Origin: Welwitschia mirabilis
Taxonomy: Eukaryota; Gnetophyta; Gnetopsida; Welwitschiales
Assembly: GCA_051453625.1 (NCBI GenBank)
Contig: JBOZIK010000001.1
Coordinates: 129,764,685 to 129,828,684, forward strand
DNA: 64,000 bases
Direction of reading: 5' to 3'
Shown piece by piece: positions 1 to 13,013 of this stretch. The stretch's first letter is position 1, and each line of letters starts with the position of its first letter. The notes under the pieces were generated by a model that searched no databases, was not told the origin of the DNA, and saw only the letters and a list, made by a program, of their open reading frames with translations. The position numbers were made by a program, and so were the translations under genes.

Positions 1-527
1 TATAGTAGTTTTTTAGAAATTAAACACATGATAGGATCCGTAATATCTAACTTAAACTATCTTAGAATTTTAAAGATATTATTTTTAGGATTATCATTTA
101 AGGTTAAAGACTATGAAATTTTCTAAAATTATAGTCCTACCGCACTACATTAAAATAATCATAACTTTAAAAATACTTTGAGATTTAAATGATTCAAGAT
201 GTTTTAAAAATCTTCTTCAATTTCCTATAACATAATATTCTCAAATTTGTAGATATCTTAACAAATAGTTACAAAATTATAAATTACTTTCTTACTATTT
301 TCTAATGTATTCTAACAAATAATTTTTTAAAAATAATTACCCATCAGAAAAATTACTACTTTTACATTTTCAAGTTTGCAATACAATCCTAGATTTTAAA
401 AAAAATTACTAATTTATACCTATTAATTAATAAGCTATGGTATCTTTGTAATATGCCTCTATTCTAGAAATTTACTTTTCACCATAAGAAAAATATGATA
501 AAGTTTCTACAACTAGTTAAGCAATAA
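1..527. repeat. Direct repeat copy A (cut by window edge)
   Basis: This stretch aligns along its whole length, with many substitutions and small indels, to 2287-2827. Shared landmarks include TTTCTAAAATTATAGT, CTAATTTATACCTATTAATT and TATGCCTCT, in the same order and spacing. The copy starts at or before base 1 and runs into a 100-base gap, so neither end is known. Two same-orientation copies about 2.3 kb apart could be the LTRs of a small, old element, or a tandem piece of a larger repeat. No coding signal is seen in it. Confidence 0.7.
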
Positions 528-627
528 NNNNNNNNNNNNNNNNNNNNNNNNNNNNNNNNNNNNNNNNNNNNNNNNNNNNNNNNNNNNNNNNNNNNNNNNN
601 NNNNNNNNNNNNNNNNNNNNNNNNNNN
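528..627. other. Assembly gap, 100 N
   Basis: A run of exactly 100 N, probably a placeholder of unknown true length. It interrupts the sequence just after direct repeat copy A. Confidence 0.95.
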
Positions 628-2286
628 TTATTGGGGATATAACTAACTTTATTGCTATTAGGAATTAAGATTATTATTATTATAATTAACTTTATGATTA
701 TTAAGAAGAAAGGTTGTTAAAGATGTAATTGGATTTATATTCTTATACATTTATAAGTGTTTAAGATAAGCATTATTTAAGTTAACCTTTATCTCTAACA
801 TTAATTTGTAACACTCTCTCTTTTTTACCCTAATTAAGCATTATTTTTTTCCAGTTTTTTCCTTTCTTTCTTCTACCTAATAGACACACCAAAACTTAGG
901 ATTAAATTTCACTTATTAATTTATTAGAATTTTTATATTCTAAGAAAAACAAATTATATTAATATTATATATTTAGCTAAAAATAATTTTTTATATTATT
1001 TTAGTTTATAAATAATAGCAATGTTATAAGTATATGTTCTTTAGTTCTTTCTAGTTTTTCATCACATAGAAAATATCCCATAAATAATTAATAAGATGTA
1101 AACTTATTATAAAAATACATGGATAAGTTTTAAAAATAATATTTAGTTAATATAATAGGAGGTTACAAGTCCCACTAATGGAATTACAACTCAATATTAA
1201 AGCATCCTCTAGATGGAAGTTATTTCTCTTTAGGTTTTAAAGTATATAAACATGGTTAGGCTCAACTCTATAGGCTTTCACTTCACCTTGATATGCCCCT
1301 ACCATAGGTGATAGATAATATGTAACATGAATGTATACTTACAAATGACCTTGCTTTCTTCGAACATTTTTAGATAATGTAACATGATCTATCAATGCTA
1401 ACAGATTGAGCTATTAAGTTAGAGTAAGTTTATACATGGGTATAAAAGAGTGGTAATCAAGTCTATAGGGTATTATAAAAAAAAAAATGCAATGTAACCC
1501 ACGTTGTGATGAAGTATAAGGATGATCATTATTAGGATTATCTTAATTTATTCTTATTTAACAAATACATCACGTAAATGCATGCATAAAATTTTAACTA
1601 ACATGAATATTTAATAAATTATTTACCAATTATAATAATTCTAATCATCATTAAGTTCATTTTATAAGAGTAATCACTTAAAAAAAACATATTAGAAAAT
1701 GTCTATAGCTAATATTATAGCAATAAAAATCTAAATAAAGAAAATATTATTTTTTTCTTTCTTTCAGTAATAATTAAAAAATTCAAAATGTATCAAATTA
1801 CATGTTAATAATGTACTTAAATAAAATAATTAGTACCTAGAAAAATGCTAATCCTAGAAGCATTCATTTGTTCTCATATGATAATCTCCATGGATTGGTG
1901 CAATAAAGATGAACAAAAGAAAGTATAGCTCAAGCATGATTATTAAGACATAGTACTTTATCTAAGACTCACATGGCTACATCATAATTAAAGAAAATAA
2001 GTGATAAATTAAGAACTATTTAATAACTACTAATGTAAAAACTCTTTCAAGCATGCACATTCAAAGTAAGATAAAGAAAAAAAGTAAAAAAGGTATTTTT
2101 ATTAACAAAATATTATTTATATGTAATGTAATTTTAGGCTACCAGTAGAAAATTATCTTATATACTCAAATCCTATATAAAATTTTATGTAAAATTTTTC
2201 CTATAATTGAAAACATTAATTATAACATTTTTTGGCTATCATAGTAAAAAAAAAAAAAATAATAATCATGAAGCAAAAAAATAAGT
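628..2286. other. AT-rich interval between direct repeats, no gene seen
   Basis: No open frame of note, no RNA gene and no recognisable domain on either strand. If the flanking direct repeats are LTRs, this would be the internal part of a short non-coding element, but no primer site or polypurine tract was found at its edges. Confidence 0.5.
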
Positions 2287-2827
2287 TATAATAGCTTTTC
2301 ATAAATAGACTCATAATAAAATCCTTATAATCTAATCTAAACTATCCTAAAATTCTAGAAATATTATTTTTAAGATCATCATTTAAGATAAAAAACCATC
2401 AAGATTTCTAAAATTATAGTTCTTCTATACTACACTAATATTATCGTAACTTTTAAAGTACTTTGAGTTTTAAATGATTTAAGATGTTTAAAAAATTTTA
2501 TTTAATTCCTTACAATTTAAGCTACTCAACTTTTCAAATATCTTAACTAATAGTTACAAAAAGATAAATTATTTTCTTCATATTTTTTGCATTGATTTTA
2601 TAATGTATTTTAACAAATATTTTTTTTAAAAATAACTAAACTTTGAAATCACTATTTTTACATTTTCACATTCATAACATAGTTCTAGATGTACAAAAAA
2701 ATAGTTTTCTAATTTATACCTATTAATTAATAAGCTATAGTATTTTTATCTTATGCCTCTTTTTTATAAATTAAACTTTTGTTAATGAAAATATAGTAGT
2801 ATTTCAATAACTAATTATATGATACTT
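2287..2827. repeat. Direct repeat copy B
   Basis: Second copy of the sequence at 1-527, same orientation, about 540 bp. Homology fades at about 2827, close to where copy A meets its gap. The copies differ at many sites, so the duplication is old. Confidence 0.7.
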
Positions 2828-5717
2828 TAAATCAGAAAAATAATGAATACACTAAACAGACATATTATTTACAGTATAACTTTAATAGATAGTACTAAAG
2901 AAAATCAATTTAAAAATGAAAATTAATCAATTTAAAAAAGCATTTATGTTCATCCTAAGGATTACCATAAAGGAGTACTAGTTTGAAAAAGGTTGTTGAG
3001 GATCTAAATTTGTTCATCATAAGATAGATCTAATGCATCATGAATAAAAAAGATATTGTTATATTTATTAACATAAAATAAACATGGATATCCAGGTATA
3101 GAATAAATCCCCAAAGTAGTAACTTTGTCATGATCATCCATTATCAACCTCCATCACTAAGCATAAATGACCCCACATATCTCCCCAAATTTTAATAAGA
3201 GCCAATGGGAGGGAATGACATAATTTTATGGTATAACATAAATAGTGATGTAATAAAATATTACATCATTATACTAAAATATTAAAAGAGACCATATGGA
3301 CAAAATCATTAAAGAACTTACTTGAAAAAATTAGTAAGTCCTTGAGAGTTAAAAATTAATGAAGATTCAAGCTCAAGAGTCCATAACTCTAGGATTTCAA
3401 GGTCCAATCTCCACAAGCAAGAGAATGAAAGAATTATAGAGGGAACAAGGAAATGGACTTATATTAAAAAAAAAAAAATGAAAAGTATCTCATTTTTGTA
3501 AGAGAGAAAAGGATCTATATATATAGATAAATAAAGGCACATAGCTCAAGATCATAAGATCACATGATTTATCATTAATAAGTGGGATGAATAATAAGTG
3601 ACATTAGAGTACAAAAATATCATATTTATGCTTATGCATCTAACTAGAATGAGTGATATTCTTGATTTAATTAGCAAGGTTAATTACCTGCATCTTTTCC
3701 TCATGCTAGCTCTTTTTTAATCCTTCATAGGCTTATAAGTAAGTTTAATTCATATAAGACATGCATCAAAAGAATAAATGCACAAATCTTAAAATTATCA
3801 TATGGCATAATGAGATAAATTATTTAATTCCAATGAATAAAACAATGAATATGCTATAAATCAAATGCCCTTACACATCTCAAGAACATAAAAGTCATGG
3901 TAGAGTAAATCTACTTATTTATCATTATTAGTTCTAGGTAAAAGTGCATGTACTTGTTCAAATGATCATTTATTTCAAAATGCATAAAATTTATCAATCA
4001 GATATTATAAGGAAGAAAATACTTATCCATAATATAGTACACCTATCACATTTATCATGAATTTAAATGAGTAAATAAGATGCAAAATATATTATTATAT
4101 CCTATTTAAATTTTTAATTTATTAGTTTTATCATATGATTTTAATTCCTCACATAATGGAATTATCTAATTTTAAATGTTTGGATAGCTTTTCTCATAAA
4201 AACCTTATAACATAATTTTAACGTTTTCATGGTAAATTATGAAAATTACAAACTAAGCTTAATTTAAAATGACGTGTTATTTTGAGAAAGCCTTTAAATA
4301 AAGATAATTAATAATTTAACTAAAAGATTAATATATTTACTATTCAAGTAAATAAGGTTTTAAAAATATGGGATATAACACATTATAAACCTTAAAACAA
4401 CAATAATTAAATGATCCAATGATGTTGTAAAAATGTTTTTTTCTTGAACTAGTAACAAAATTGCTCAAATACACATGTATAATAAAGAGAAAAATGAATG
4501 TAAATAAAAATGCTTTTCTATCTTAACAAGTTAGTGTCATTGTTCAAAATAAATTTTCATGTAAGTTAGATACTATACTTTCATCTATTTGTTGTATTAT
4601 TAGAAATAAATGCATAGATAAATCCTTGTCGTATTTGTAATCTAGTGTAAACCTAATGCAATATTTACTTTGTAAGAAGCTTGGACTAAAAGGAATAAAA
4701 AAAAAATAGAATAACATTGCAACTTGTTAATCATTTAATGAAAATCCCTAAAGGAGTAGTAGAATATGTTTTAGTACAAAATGATAACTTTTAGTACTCT
4801 ATAGAATTTACTATTCTAAAAGTAAAAGATAGTTGTAAGAGTTATTCAAATATTTTGATTAGATCATTTCTTTCTATTTCCAACTTCTTAATTGACTATA
4901 AAGATAGCGTAGCTAAAATGACATTTGAAAATATGAACACAAAGTTTTAGGTTTTTACTACTATTAAGAAGAACCATTTGGATGATGTTGAATTTTGGAA
5001 AATAGTTGAAATCTTAGTAATGATCTTTTTAAGTTCTCATCTACCATTAAGAATTATCCTTTATGTATGTTATATGAATAATCAACACTTGATTTATATA
5101 AGATATCTAAACATCAAACATCTCATTGCAAATATAGAATTGATCCTTTATTACATTTGCTACAAAAATAATCCTTTAGTAAAGAGTGAATTGTAGATGT
5201 CAAACTTAAAAATCTTTTAAATGACTAAAATATTCATTTTTCAAATATAGTAACTCATTTCTTGTACTTAATTATGCTAAACTTTTTACATCATAAAAGG
5301 AACTTTTGATTTCTTTTCTTAAATAACATAAAAAAAAGTATAGGAAAAATAATTTTTTATTTTAAAAATATTGATTCCAACATAGGCATGTGTATAATGA
5401 ATTTCAAAGAGAATGCTATGCTTAGCAGAGAAACTCAATATAGACTTAACCCTTATATTAAAGTCATAATGATGAAAGTCCTTTAGTTGCTAAATGATAG
5501 TATAATATATTTAATCTCTAATGGTTAATGGTTAGTTCTAGTTAAAATATACTTAAAAAGTCTATCATTATAATCAAGAATAAATGACAAGATTATTTTC
5601 ATTACAGCAAAAATAGGATGAAGAGTGTAAATTTACAATAAAAAAATTAATTCCATAATTCACAGAAACCACTTTCTCTTTTTTTTAAAAACTAATCCAA
5701 TCTTAAAAAGGCTAGCT
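2828..5717. other. AT-rich interval, no gene seen
   Basis: Long A/T runs and no convincing coding potential. The longest open frame, 72 codons at 4978-5196 on the plus strand, has biased AT-driven composition and no recognisable motif, so it is not called as a gene. It may be decayed transposon sequence, but nothing places it in a family. Confidence 0.5.
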
Positions 5718-5722
5718 ATCAT
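5718..5722. repeat. Possible left target-site duplication of outer element (ATCAT)
   Basis: The five bases before the left LTR are ATCAT; those after the right LTR (46945-46949) are GTTAT. They agree at three of five positions and the two differences are transitions, which fits an old duplication decayed by C-to-T and G-to-A change. Five bases are too few to be sure. Confidence 0.3.
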
Positions 5723-6239
5723 TGTTGGAATTTTATGTGGAAGTAGAATAGAGGAAATGAATGCTCTAATTTCATGATGGAATTTGGAACAAAAGTGCTT
5801 AGATTCTATGTGAGTGTTAAATGTAAAAGTTTAAGTTGTTTCATGATAATGGAAATCAAAAGTAAAGGAATCAAACCTTAATATATTTCAAATATTTATG
5901 AAAGGTAATTAAATAATTCATGTTTAAAAATTAATAATGAAATATTATTAAAAATAATAGTATTTAATTAGGTAGGTGGTTCATCTACAAATCCCTCACT
6001 TAGGTTTTTAGACTTAGGCTTATGTAACTCCAAGTTTTTCGTCATAGTTTGTCCAATTTCAAATGTGTTTTTTTTTCTTTATCATTCTTTAAGTATTATT
6101 TGTAATGAATGATCTTCATGTTATAGTGTTTCACTAAGAAGGAAGGGTTGCAACTATTAGATGTAAAACAAAACATATCATTTCATGTTTTATTAATCTA
6201 GTTAATAATCATTAAATTAATTATCTTAAATTACTAGTA
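5723..6239 (-). repeat. 3' LTR of the older outer LTR retrotransposon
   Basis: This 517-bp segment matches 46426-46944 (519 bp) in the same orientation across its length. Both begin TGTTG, share blocks such as AAAACAAAACAT and ATTTCATGTTT, and stop matching at the same point (ACTAGTA here, ACTAATA there, expected to derive from an ACA-type end). The element is on the minus strand because its primer site adjoins the right-hand copy, which makes this left copy the 3' LTR. The composite array sits between the two LTRs. Confidence 0.8.
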
Positions 6240-6254
6240 CTTCCCTTTAAATTT
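6240..6254 (-). other. Polypurine tract of the outer element
   Basis: On the minus strand the bases directly before this LTR read AAATTTAAAGGGAAG, a purine-rich run abutting the LTR start. This is where plus-strand DNA synthesis is primed in LTR retrotransposons, and its position supports the minus-strand orientation. Confidence 0.55.
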
Positions 6255-8105
6255 AGTCTAGTTTTACAATTAGACTTATTTTAAATTTTAGATTCATGTA
6301 AATTTTGTTTTCTCTTTATCTTTTTATCTTTATTTTTCTTTACCATATTTCATCATCTTTAAAATTCTGTTTCATCTTTTGGTTGTATTTTAGGAATTTG
6401 TAGGATAATAAAATTTTTACAAAACTTCATCAATTCTACTCTTTTAAGTATCTTATTATATTAAGATGTCATTTTTGATGGCTAGCAATTTTGTTATATC
6501 ATCTGAATTTAATACTTTAGCTTCAAATTTCTTTTAATTAAATTGGTAAATGATTTTTTAGTAATTAGTATTATTTTTTTTTTAAAAAATGACTTATTAT
6601 TTTAAGTACTTATTTCATGTTAAGGCTTATCTCATCCCTTGATGAAATTATAAAATAACATAAACAAAAATACTATATAAAACTTTATCTTTCATTGCTT
6701 TAGTAAAAGTCATATTTACAAGGTGAACATATAAGAAAAAGTTATATGTTATTTAATACAATAAAATTTTACATGAAGGAATTTAAACATTGCTTCGTCT
6801 TTGTTATCATATGGTAGCTTAATTAACAACAACTTCTTTAGTTGCTTTCATACTATTTTAATAGATTTTTCAAGGGCTTATTTAGGTTTTGTAGGTTTTT
6901 AATAAGTTTCTTAGGCTTAGGTTGCTTATTTAAAAAATTGACCTTAATTAAGATCTTTAAGCTGAGCATAAAGCTCATTAATAGTGTTTCATGCTTTATG
7001 ATAAACTCCTTTAGACTAAGCAAGAATCTCATCAATAGTATTTTTTTTTTTAAAAATTAAGGAATTTTTCTTTGTTATGCATATCTCATGAAATTTGATC
7101 TTTCTCCCCTTTGAACTAAGTCACCTAGTTCTATGTTTTATTATAGTTGATACTATCGTGAGTGATTGTTACAAGATGCACCAATATGTCATTATGTCAT
7201 AGAGAATATCTAGAGTGTGTAATTCATATAAAATCCATCAAATTATTGTTTCTTATCCTTATAGCATCAATATTTTCATAATACATTAAAGCTAACATAT
7301 TATCATATTCTATACTTAATATCTATTCTTTGTGTGGAGTCAAATCCTTATTTTCATTGGATGTAATAAACAAGTTTTAGTTTCATTAATATTTGAGATC
7401 ATCTGAGTCATACTTTCATAAATGTATTGCTTCCAACTTGTTTTAAGAATACATTAATATATACTTTTAATAGGCTTATAATACTCTAGGTTATGCTCTT
7501 CTAAATTATCATTACCAAAGATTCCTCTAGATTTAATAACATAATGAGGCATCAAATAATAAAAAAGAAAGAAGGAAAAGAACACAAATAAGTAAAACAC
7601 CATTGATATAGTATAATGGTTATGGGAAAGAGTTGTAAGTTAACTCACTTAAAGGACATAATGAAATGTAAAGTATGAAACTTCAAACTTATAGAACTTA
7701 TTTTGTAGTGAGAAAAGCTAAAATAAATGTTACCTTTAGCTCTTTTTTATAGACTTTGTTTTGTGGATTTTACCATGAAATTTGAAAATAATTTTAAAAA
7801 TTTTATTATTTTCTCTTTGTTTAATATAATAAGCTACTTAGGGCCAAATTTATTAAAGCATGTTACACTAATTTTTAGAAAATATACATCTCAGGCACAC
7901 ATCCATAACATTTATTAAAGAAAATAAATTATGATCATGTTAAAACCATTTTATGTAATGATATTTTATAAAATAAGAAGAATAAAAGTATTTCTTCTTA
8001 TTTAATCATGGAGGAAAACATGGCTATTGATTCTATTTTGACCTATGGACATGATACTTTGGTTGTAGGTAAATGTTATCTTCTTTGAACTAAAAAAACA
8101 TTATG
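6255..8105 (-). mobile_element. Outer element, internal region, left part
   Basis: Internal sequence of the older element, between its polypurine tract and the insertion point of the array. Together with 45738-46413 it makes only about 2.5 kb, far short of a full gag-pol, and I recognise no protease, integrase or reverse transcriptase. Open frames here (60-72 codons at 6842-7060 and 6853-7035) are Phe/Leu/Lys-rich and overlap on opposite strands, as expected of AT-rich noncoding DNA. The element looks non-autonomous or heavily deleted. Confidence 0.55.
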
Positions 8106-8110
8106 TTGAG
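8106..8110. repeat. Left target-site duplication of the composite array (TTGAG)
   Basis: TTGAG immediately precedes the first LTR (TGTTGCGG at 8111). The identical five bases follow the last LTR at 45733-45737. Five bases is the usual duplication made by LTR retrotransposon integrase. Removing the array and one copy gives a smooth empty site, AACATTATGTTGAGCATGAT. Confidence 0.85.
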
Positions 8111-9460
8111 TGTTGCGGTATGAATTTATACAATCATAAAGCCCTTTAGGTAAACTTGTAAATTAAATAAATTGTAGAAAAGCACATGCTAGTATAGATG
8201 GGAGTTCATCCAAATGTCATAATCCTAACGAAGGCACTAGGCTCAGAGTTAGAGAATTGATTTCCACAGATATTTTTATTCTTTTATCTTTTGATAATTA
8301 AAAGTAAATAACAAAGTAAAATGCAATGCAAAGTGAATGGAGATGAAATGCAAATGGAGTGGAATGAATTCTATTAGATCCTAATCCTTCTATCATTAGA
8401 ACTAGCTTCTCTATAATTCAGATCAATTAAGAAGAGTACTCAACTTGTTTCTAATTAATATGAACTATGAGATATACCAAATAGAATATGAAATGTAATG
8501 TGAAATGGAAATGGAATAATAATGAAAATCTAAACTAATCAAAGTCAACCTTAATAAAGGTTTCCCTTATGATCTAAATAGATTATAGAATTATCACTAA
8601 ACTATAATCAACTTAAACTATAAGGGACATAAATAGAATTAGAATGAAAATAGTACTTGTATTGATTTAAGAACTTTACAACCACTTACAACAAAGTAGT
8701 AGCACTTCAATGGAAGAGACTCAGCCCAACACCAAGGGAACTCCTCTCTGTAGCTACTAGTTGGACTCTTGTCCTTCAATCTTCTGTCACAAGCATATTA
8801 GGTATAAAATCTGGAAACAGAAATGAAGGAGGGAAAGGTATTTATAGTTTTACATTGAAGTTCTAGAAGCTTAACCCTAAAAGTTAGAAAAGAAATCCTA
8901 ATAGCCCAAATGGATTACTTGACTCCANNNNNAGATAATTTAGCCCTACTTATACAAAACATTTATCATCCTGACTGTCATAGGGATAACATTAGAAAGG
9001 ATGCCTTATAAGAACAAATAAATTATCAGATTTTAGCTCTACAATTGGCCCTGCAACTGGCTCAAGATGTGTTATCATCCCTTATGTCATGGGGACAGTA
9101 ATGGGAATAACACCTCCTCAGAAAAGGGGCTTTGTTAACTCTAAGCTCTAGCCCATGTTGCTATTACAATAGGCAGATACAGTGTTGTCGTTCCCTCTAT
9201 CATGAGGATGATAGTGAGAATGGCACTTTTCTAAAGCTCCTCAAGTAAATCAAATCAACCTTCTTCATAATTAATCTTCCTCCAACATACTAAGTGCTAG
9301 AACATGCCTGAAATACCTCCAATTATGCCAAGAATTATGTGTTTTTGTGATCACCCCATCAACTCTCCATAATCATCAAAATTATATCCAAACCTATATA
9401 AATATCCTGCAAAAGTACTCTAAATATACCATTAAATTCCTACAAATTGGCATCACAACA
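8111..9460 (-). repeat. LTR 1 (left outer LTR of array)
   Basis: 1350 bp, from TGTTGCGGTATG to CATCACAACA, so the ends are inverted TGTTG/CAACA. It is the outermost LTR on the left, next to the TTGAG duplication. A 5-base N run at 8928-8932 replaces roughly six bases judged by the other LTRs. It contains three copies of the hairpin motif (about 8966-9010, 9070-9112, 9184-9225). If the array grew from one insertion, this and LTR 7 are the original pair. Confidence 0.85.
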
Positions 9461-9476
9461 TATCCTTCTACTTAGC
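9461..9476 (-). other. Polypurine tract, unit 1 (degraded)
   Basis: Next to LTR 1 the minus strand reads CTAAGTAGAAGGATA, a decayed form of the AAGTAGGGGGCTA tract still clean beside LTR 2 at 16951. It marks the 3' end of the internal region. Confidence 0.6.
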
Positions 9477-9630
9477 CTTGTTAGTCCCCAACAAAGTAAG
9501 TAATTAACTATATTGCAAGCCAATTTGACTAAGATAATCAACAACTAGAAAATGAAATTTGAGTTTAATTTTATCACACAGGAATAAATTAAAAAAATCT
9601 ATTAACTAATACAATTACTGCTGTATTCAT

Positions 9631-9647
9631 AAGCCCCCTACTTAAAC
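9631..9647 (-). other. Second polypurine tract, unit 1
   Basis: On the minus strand GTTTAAGTAGGGGGCTT lies 170 bp inside the LTR-proximal tract and shares its AAGTAGGGGGCT core. The same second copy is seen in units 2, 4 and 6 at nearly constant distance. Confidence 0.6.
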
Positions 9648-12600
9648 ATATCACAATAAAATGAATGAATGTCATACACATAAAAAAATTGTAAAATGTA
9701 ATAATGATAGTTTAAAAAATGATAATGTATATGCATAATTTGAGAAAGTAATGCTAAAACTGATATGTAAAACTTAAGTAGTAGTAATCACAAAAGAATG
9801 ATGAATGAAAAGTTCATTAATGTTTTTTAAAAGGGGTGAAGTACAATAGTAAATATAGCATTTTTCCCTCTAGATGATTTGAAACATTACTATAAGAAAA
9901 CTCTATGAGTGGGCTACTGTGCTCCTGTTAGATAAAGTTCATGAATTTTATTCAAGTAATATGAAATAATATCCAAACAATTCATCATAAATATGTATTA
10001 TAAAAGCATCAAATAGATCTTTTAAATTTTTAAAAATTATAAATTTTTACTTATCTCAAAAGAAAGCTCAAAGAGGTATCCTAACCCCTCCACAGATAAA
10101 GCAAGATGTCCTAGATTGTCTAAAGTAAAAAGGATGACTATTATCCTATCTGTCATGGAGACGACATACGTGGAATGACAGTGGGCAAATGAGATGATTG
10201 AAAAGATTAGGAAAAATACGAAAAAATTTCAAAGCAAGCAAGTGGACAAAAAGTAATAGAAAAATAGAAGGAAGGTAAAAATTGAATAATTTATCCTAAA
10301 AAACATGATCATAGGGAAAGAGATATAGGAGACCATAATAATGTATGAAGTAGAAGGAAGCAATGTTTAGAATAACTACTCAAATGTATCCAAAACTCTA
10401 TGTGTATACAAGACTTTGTAAGTGGATGTATGCAAAACCAAAAGCAAGGAAATGGAAAAATAGTAACATAAAACAAAAGGAACACATCAATCAAAGTGAA
10501 AGGAAGGACTTAAATTAAAGTGCTTAAAGAAAAACCAAATCTTATAAATAAAAACTACGAGTTAATATAAAAAGATAATTAGAAAAATACCAAATGATCA
10601 AGTCCTAATTATTATATGGAAAAAGATACGACAATGACTTTGAAAATTCCAAATAAAACAACTAAGAAAAACACAACGAAAATGGACAACTAGAAACATG
10701 AAGAAGATTTCTTACCTACCCAAAGTTCCACCTTAATAAAGTCCCTTGGTAGAAATCATAAAATCACTTAATAATGATGCATGATATAATGTAAAAATTC
10801 ACAAAGTTCCACTTGAATAGAAAATGATTATGATGATGTCAAGTATGTCTAACGTTATCAAACAATAAACAAGAACTTATAAGATATCATCTCAAAACAA
10901 TACTAGAATTTGAAAAAGTAGAGTAATCATGTGAAAGTACTATAAATAAGTAAATAAAAGGAGTTTAGAAAACAAGCAATGCCTCTAATGATATGAGAAA
11001 CATCAATGATCTCATAGCCTCTAAGTACAATTTTATTCAACCATGATTATGGCCACTGTCAAAGAGTAAAAACCCACATAACATTACTAATTGACCCCCA
11101 GTGGAATTTCTATAGCTATTATATCACATTATGAAAGGCCCCTCTCAGGAATATTTGCCCTAGTGTGTTTGTGATAGGACATGATGGAGACCATGTTTTG
11201 AGATATAACACATAAGAGAATGGTCATCATTTCTTTTTCTTACTTTCATTATTCTTTTCTTTTCTTTTATTTTGTTTTTTTCCTTTTAAAAAAAAGTAAA
11301 TTTCACATGATCAAATAATAATGAGGATAAAACTGAAGTGATGAAATGAATAACAAGGAAGAACATGCTAAAATAACTAATTACTCACACCATTAAAAGA
11401 AAATAAAATAACCAAGCCATCTTCCTTCAAAATGAAGTCCATAAACATATGAATGTCTGAAGATTAGATGAAGTCAATCTTATCATTTAAAATACCCAAG
11501 TAAAATATTTACTAATCATGGTAGCTTCATAAAATAAAACATTAGTTAAGTTAAATATGTTCAAGTGATAGCATGATATTTACCAAAAAAATTAGCTAAA
11601 GAAGAATTTAGATAATGATAGGGGGAAAAACTCTAAGATAAGTGCTTTTATTATGTTCAAGGTTTAATTAATAAATATGTTAACTTCTGAATTTCCCAAG
11701 TGTTCAAGTTGGATGTTTCAAATAAGCCATTTAAAGATGCACTTTTTCTAAAAGATAAGGACCTAACCATTGAGAAGTTTAACTAATTATATAGAAAGTG
11801 CACTCTAATATTTTATTTTTAAGAAAAATAAGGGCCAAACCAAATAGAAACCAATNNNNNNNNNNNNNNNNNNNNNNNNNNNNNNNNNNNNNNNNNNNNN
11901 NNNNNNNNNNNNNNNNNNNNNNNNNNNNNNNNNNNNNNNNNNNNNNNNNNNNNNNAAGCAATGCTACTAATAACACTAGGGATATCACTAATCTCGTAGC
12001 CTCAAAGTACATTTTATTCTATCATGATGAGGGAAGTAAAACCACAGTTAGAGGAGTAAGGACTCATATAGCATGGCTAACTAACCCCCCAGTGGAGTTC
12101 TCACAGCTACCATATTGCACTGTCAAAGGCCCCTCTTAGGAAAATTTACCTTAGTGCGCTTGTAGTAGGACATCATGGTGACCATGTTTTGAGATATAAC
12201 ATGAGAGAGCATGGACTATATTCTTTTATTCTTCTTTTCTCTCTATCTCTCTCTATTTTTTTTTTAAAAAAAAGGTAAATTCCACATGACTAAATACTCT
12301 TAAGGATAAAAGTGAAGTGATGAGATAAATAACAAGGAAGAACATGCTAAAACAACTAATTACTCACATCATTGAAAGAAAATAAAAGAACCAAGACATC
12401 TTTATTCGAAATGAAGTTTATAGACATACAAATGTATGAATATTGAATGAAGTCAATCTTTATCATTTAAATCATTCAAGTAAAATATTTAATAATCATG
12501 GTAACTTCATAAATTAAGGAATTAATTAAGTTAAATATGTTTAAGTGATAGCATAACATTTACCTAAAGAATCGACTAAAGAATAATTTAGATAATGACA

Positions 12601-13013
12601 AGGGAAAAATCCAAGGCAAGTGCTTCTATTATATTCAAGGTTTAATCAATAGATATTTCAATAATTGTGGACCTTTGATCCATTGACTTCTTAATTTCCC
12701 AAGTGTTCAAGTTGGAGGTTTCAATTGAGCCATTTTAAGATGTATTTTTTCTGAAAGATAAGGACCTAATCATTGAGAAGTTAAACTAGTTATGTAAAAA
12801 GTGCACCTAGGTATTTTATCTTTTAGAAAAATAAGGGTTAAATTAAATAGAAATCAATTGATAAAACATAAAAGGTATGGAATAATTTTATAGTAAAATT
12901 AAGTATAGCAAAAGAGAGTGAAATGATAAAATTTTGATAGCACAATTTTCAAAATCCAAATAATAGATAAATCAATGATAAGTTTTGTTGACAAATAATC
13001 TCTTATTAAAACA
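9648..13013 (-). mobile_element. Internal region of unit 1, non-coding half, with a gap-bounded step back
   Basis: No reverse transcriptase, integrase, RNase H or protease motif is recognisable on either strand, and open frames are short. One hairpin motif copy lies near 10140-10190. Sequence at 10975-11855 is repeated, with substitutions like those seen between units, at 11956-12837 just across a 100-N gap, so this region probably joins parts of two different units. A TC-rich and T-rich stretch occurs around 11230-11290 and again around 12230-12265. Confidence 0.6.
11856..11955. other. Assembly gap, 100 N, flanks step back by about 0.9 kb
   Basis: The sequence left of the gap is at the unit position of about 12837, while the sequence to the right restarts at the position of 10975. 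The gap therefore either hides about one or more whole units plus the difference, or marks a partial tandem duplication. Confidence 0.8.
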
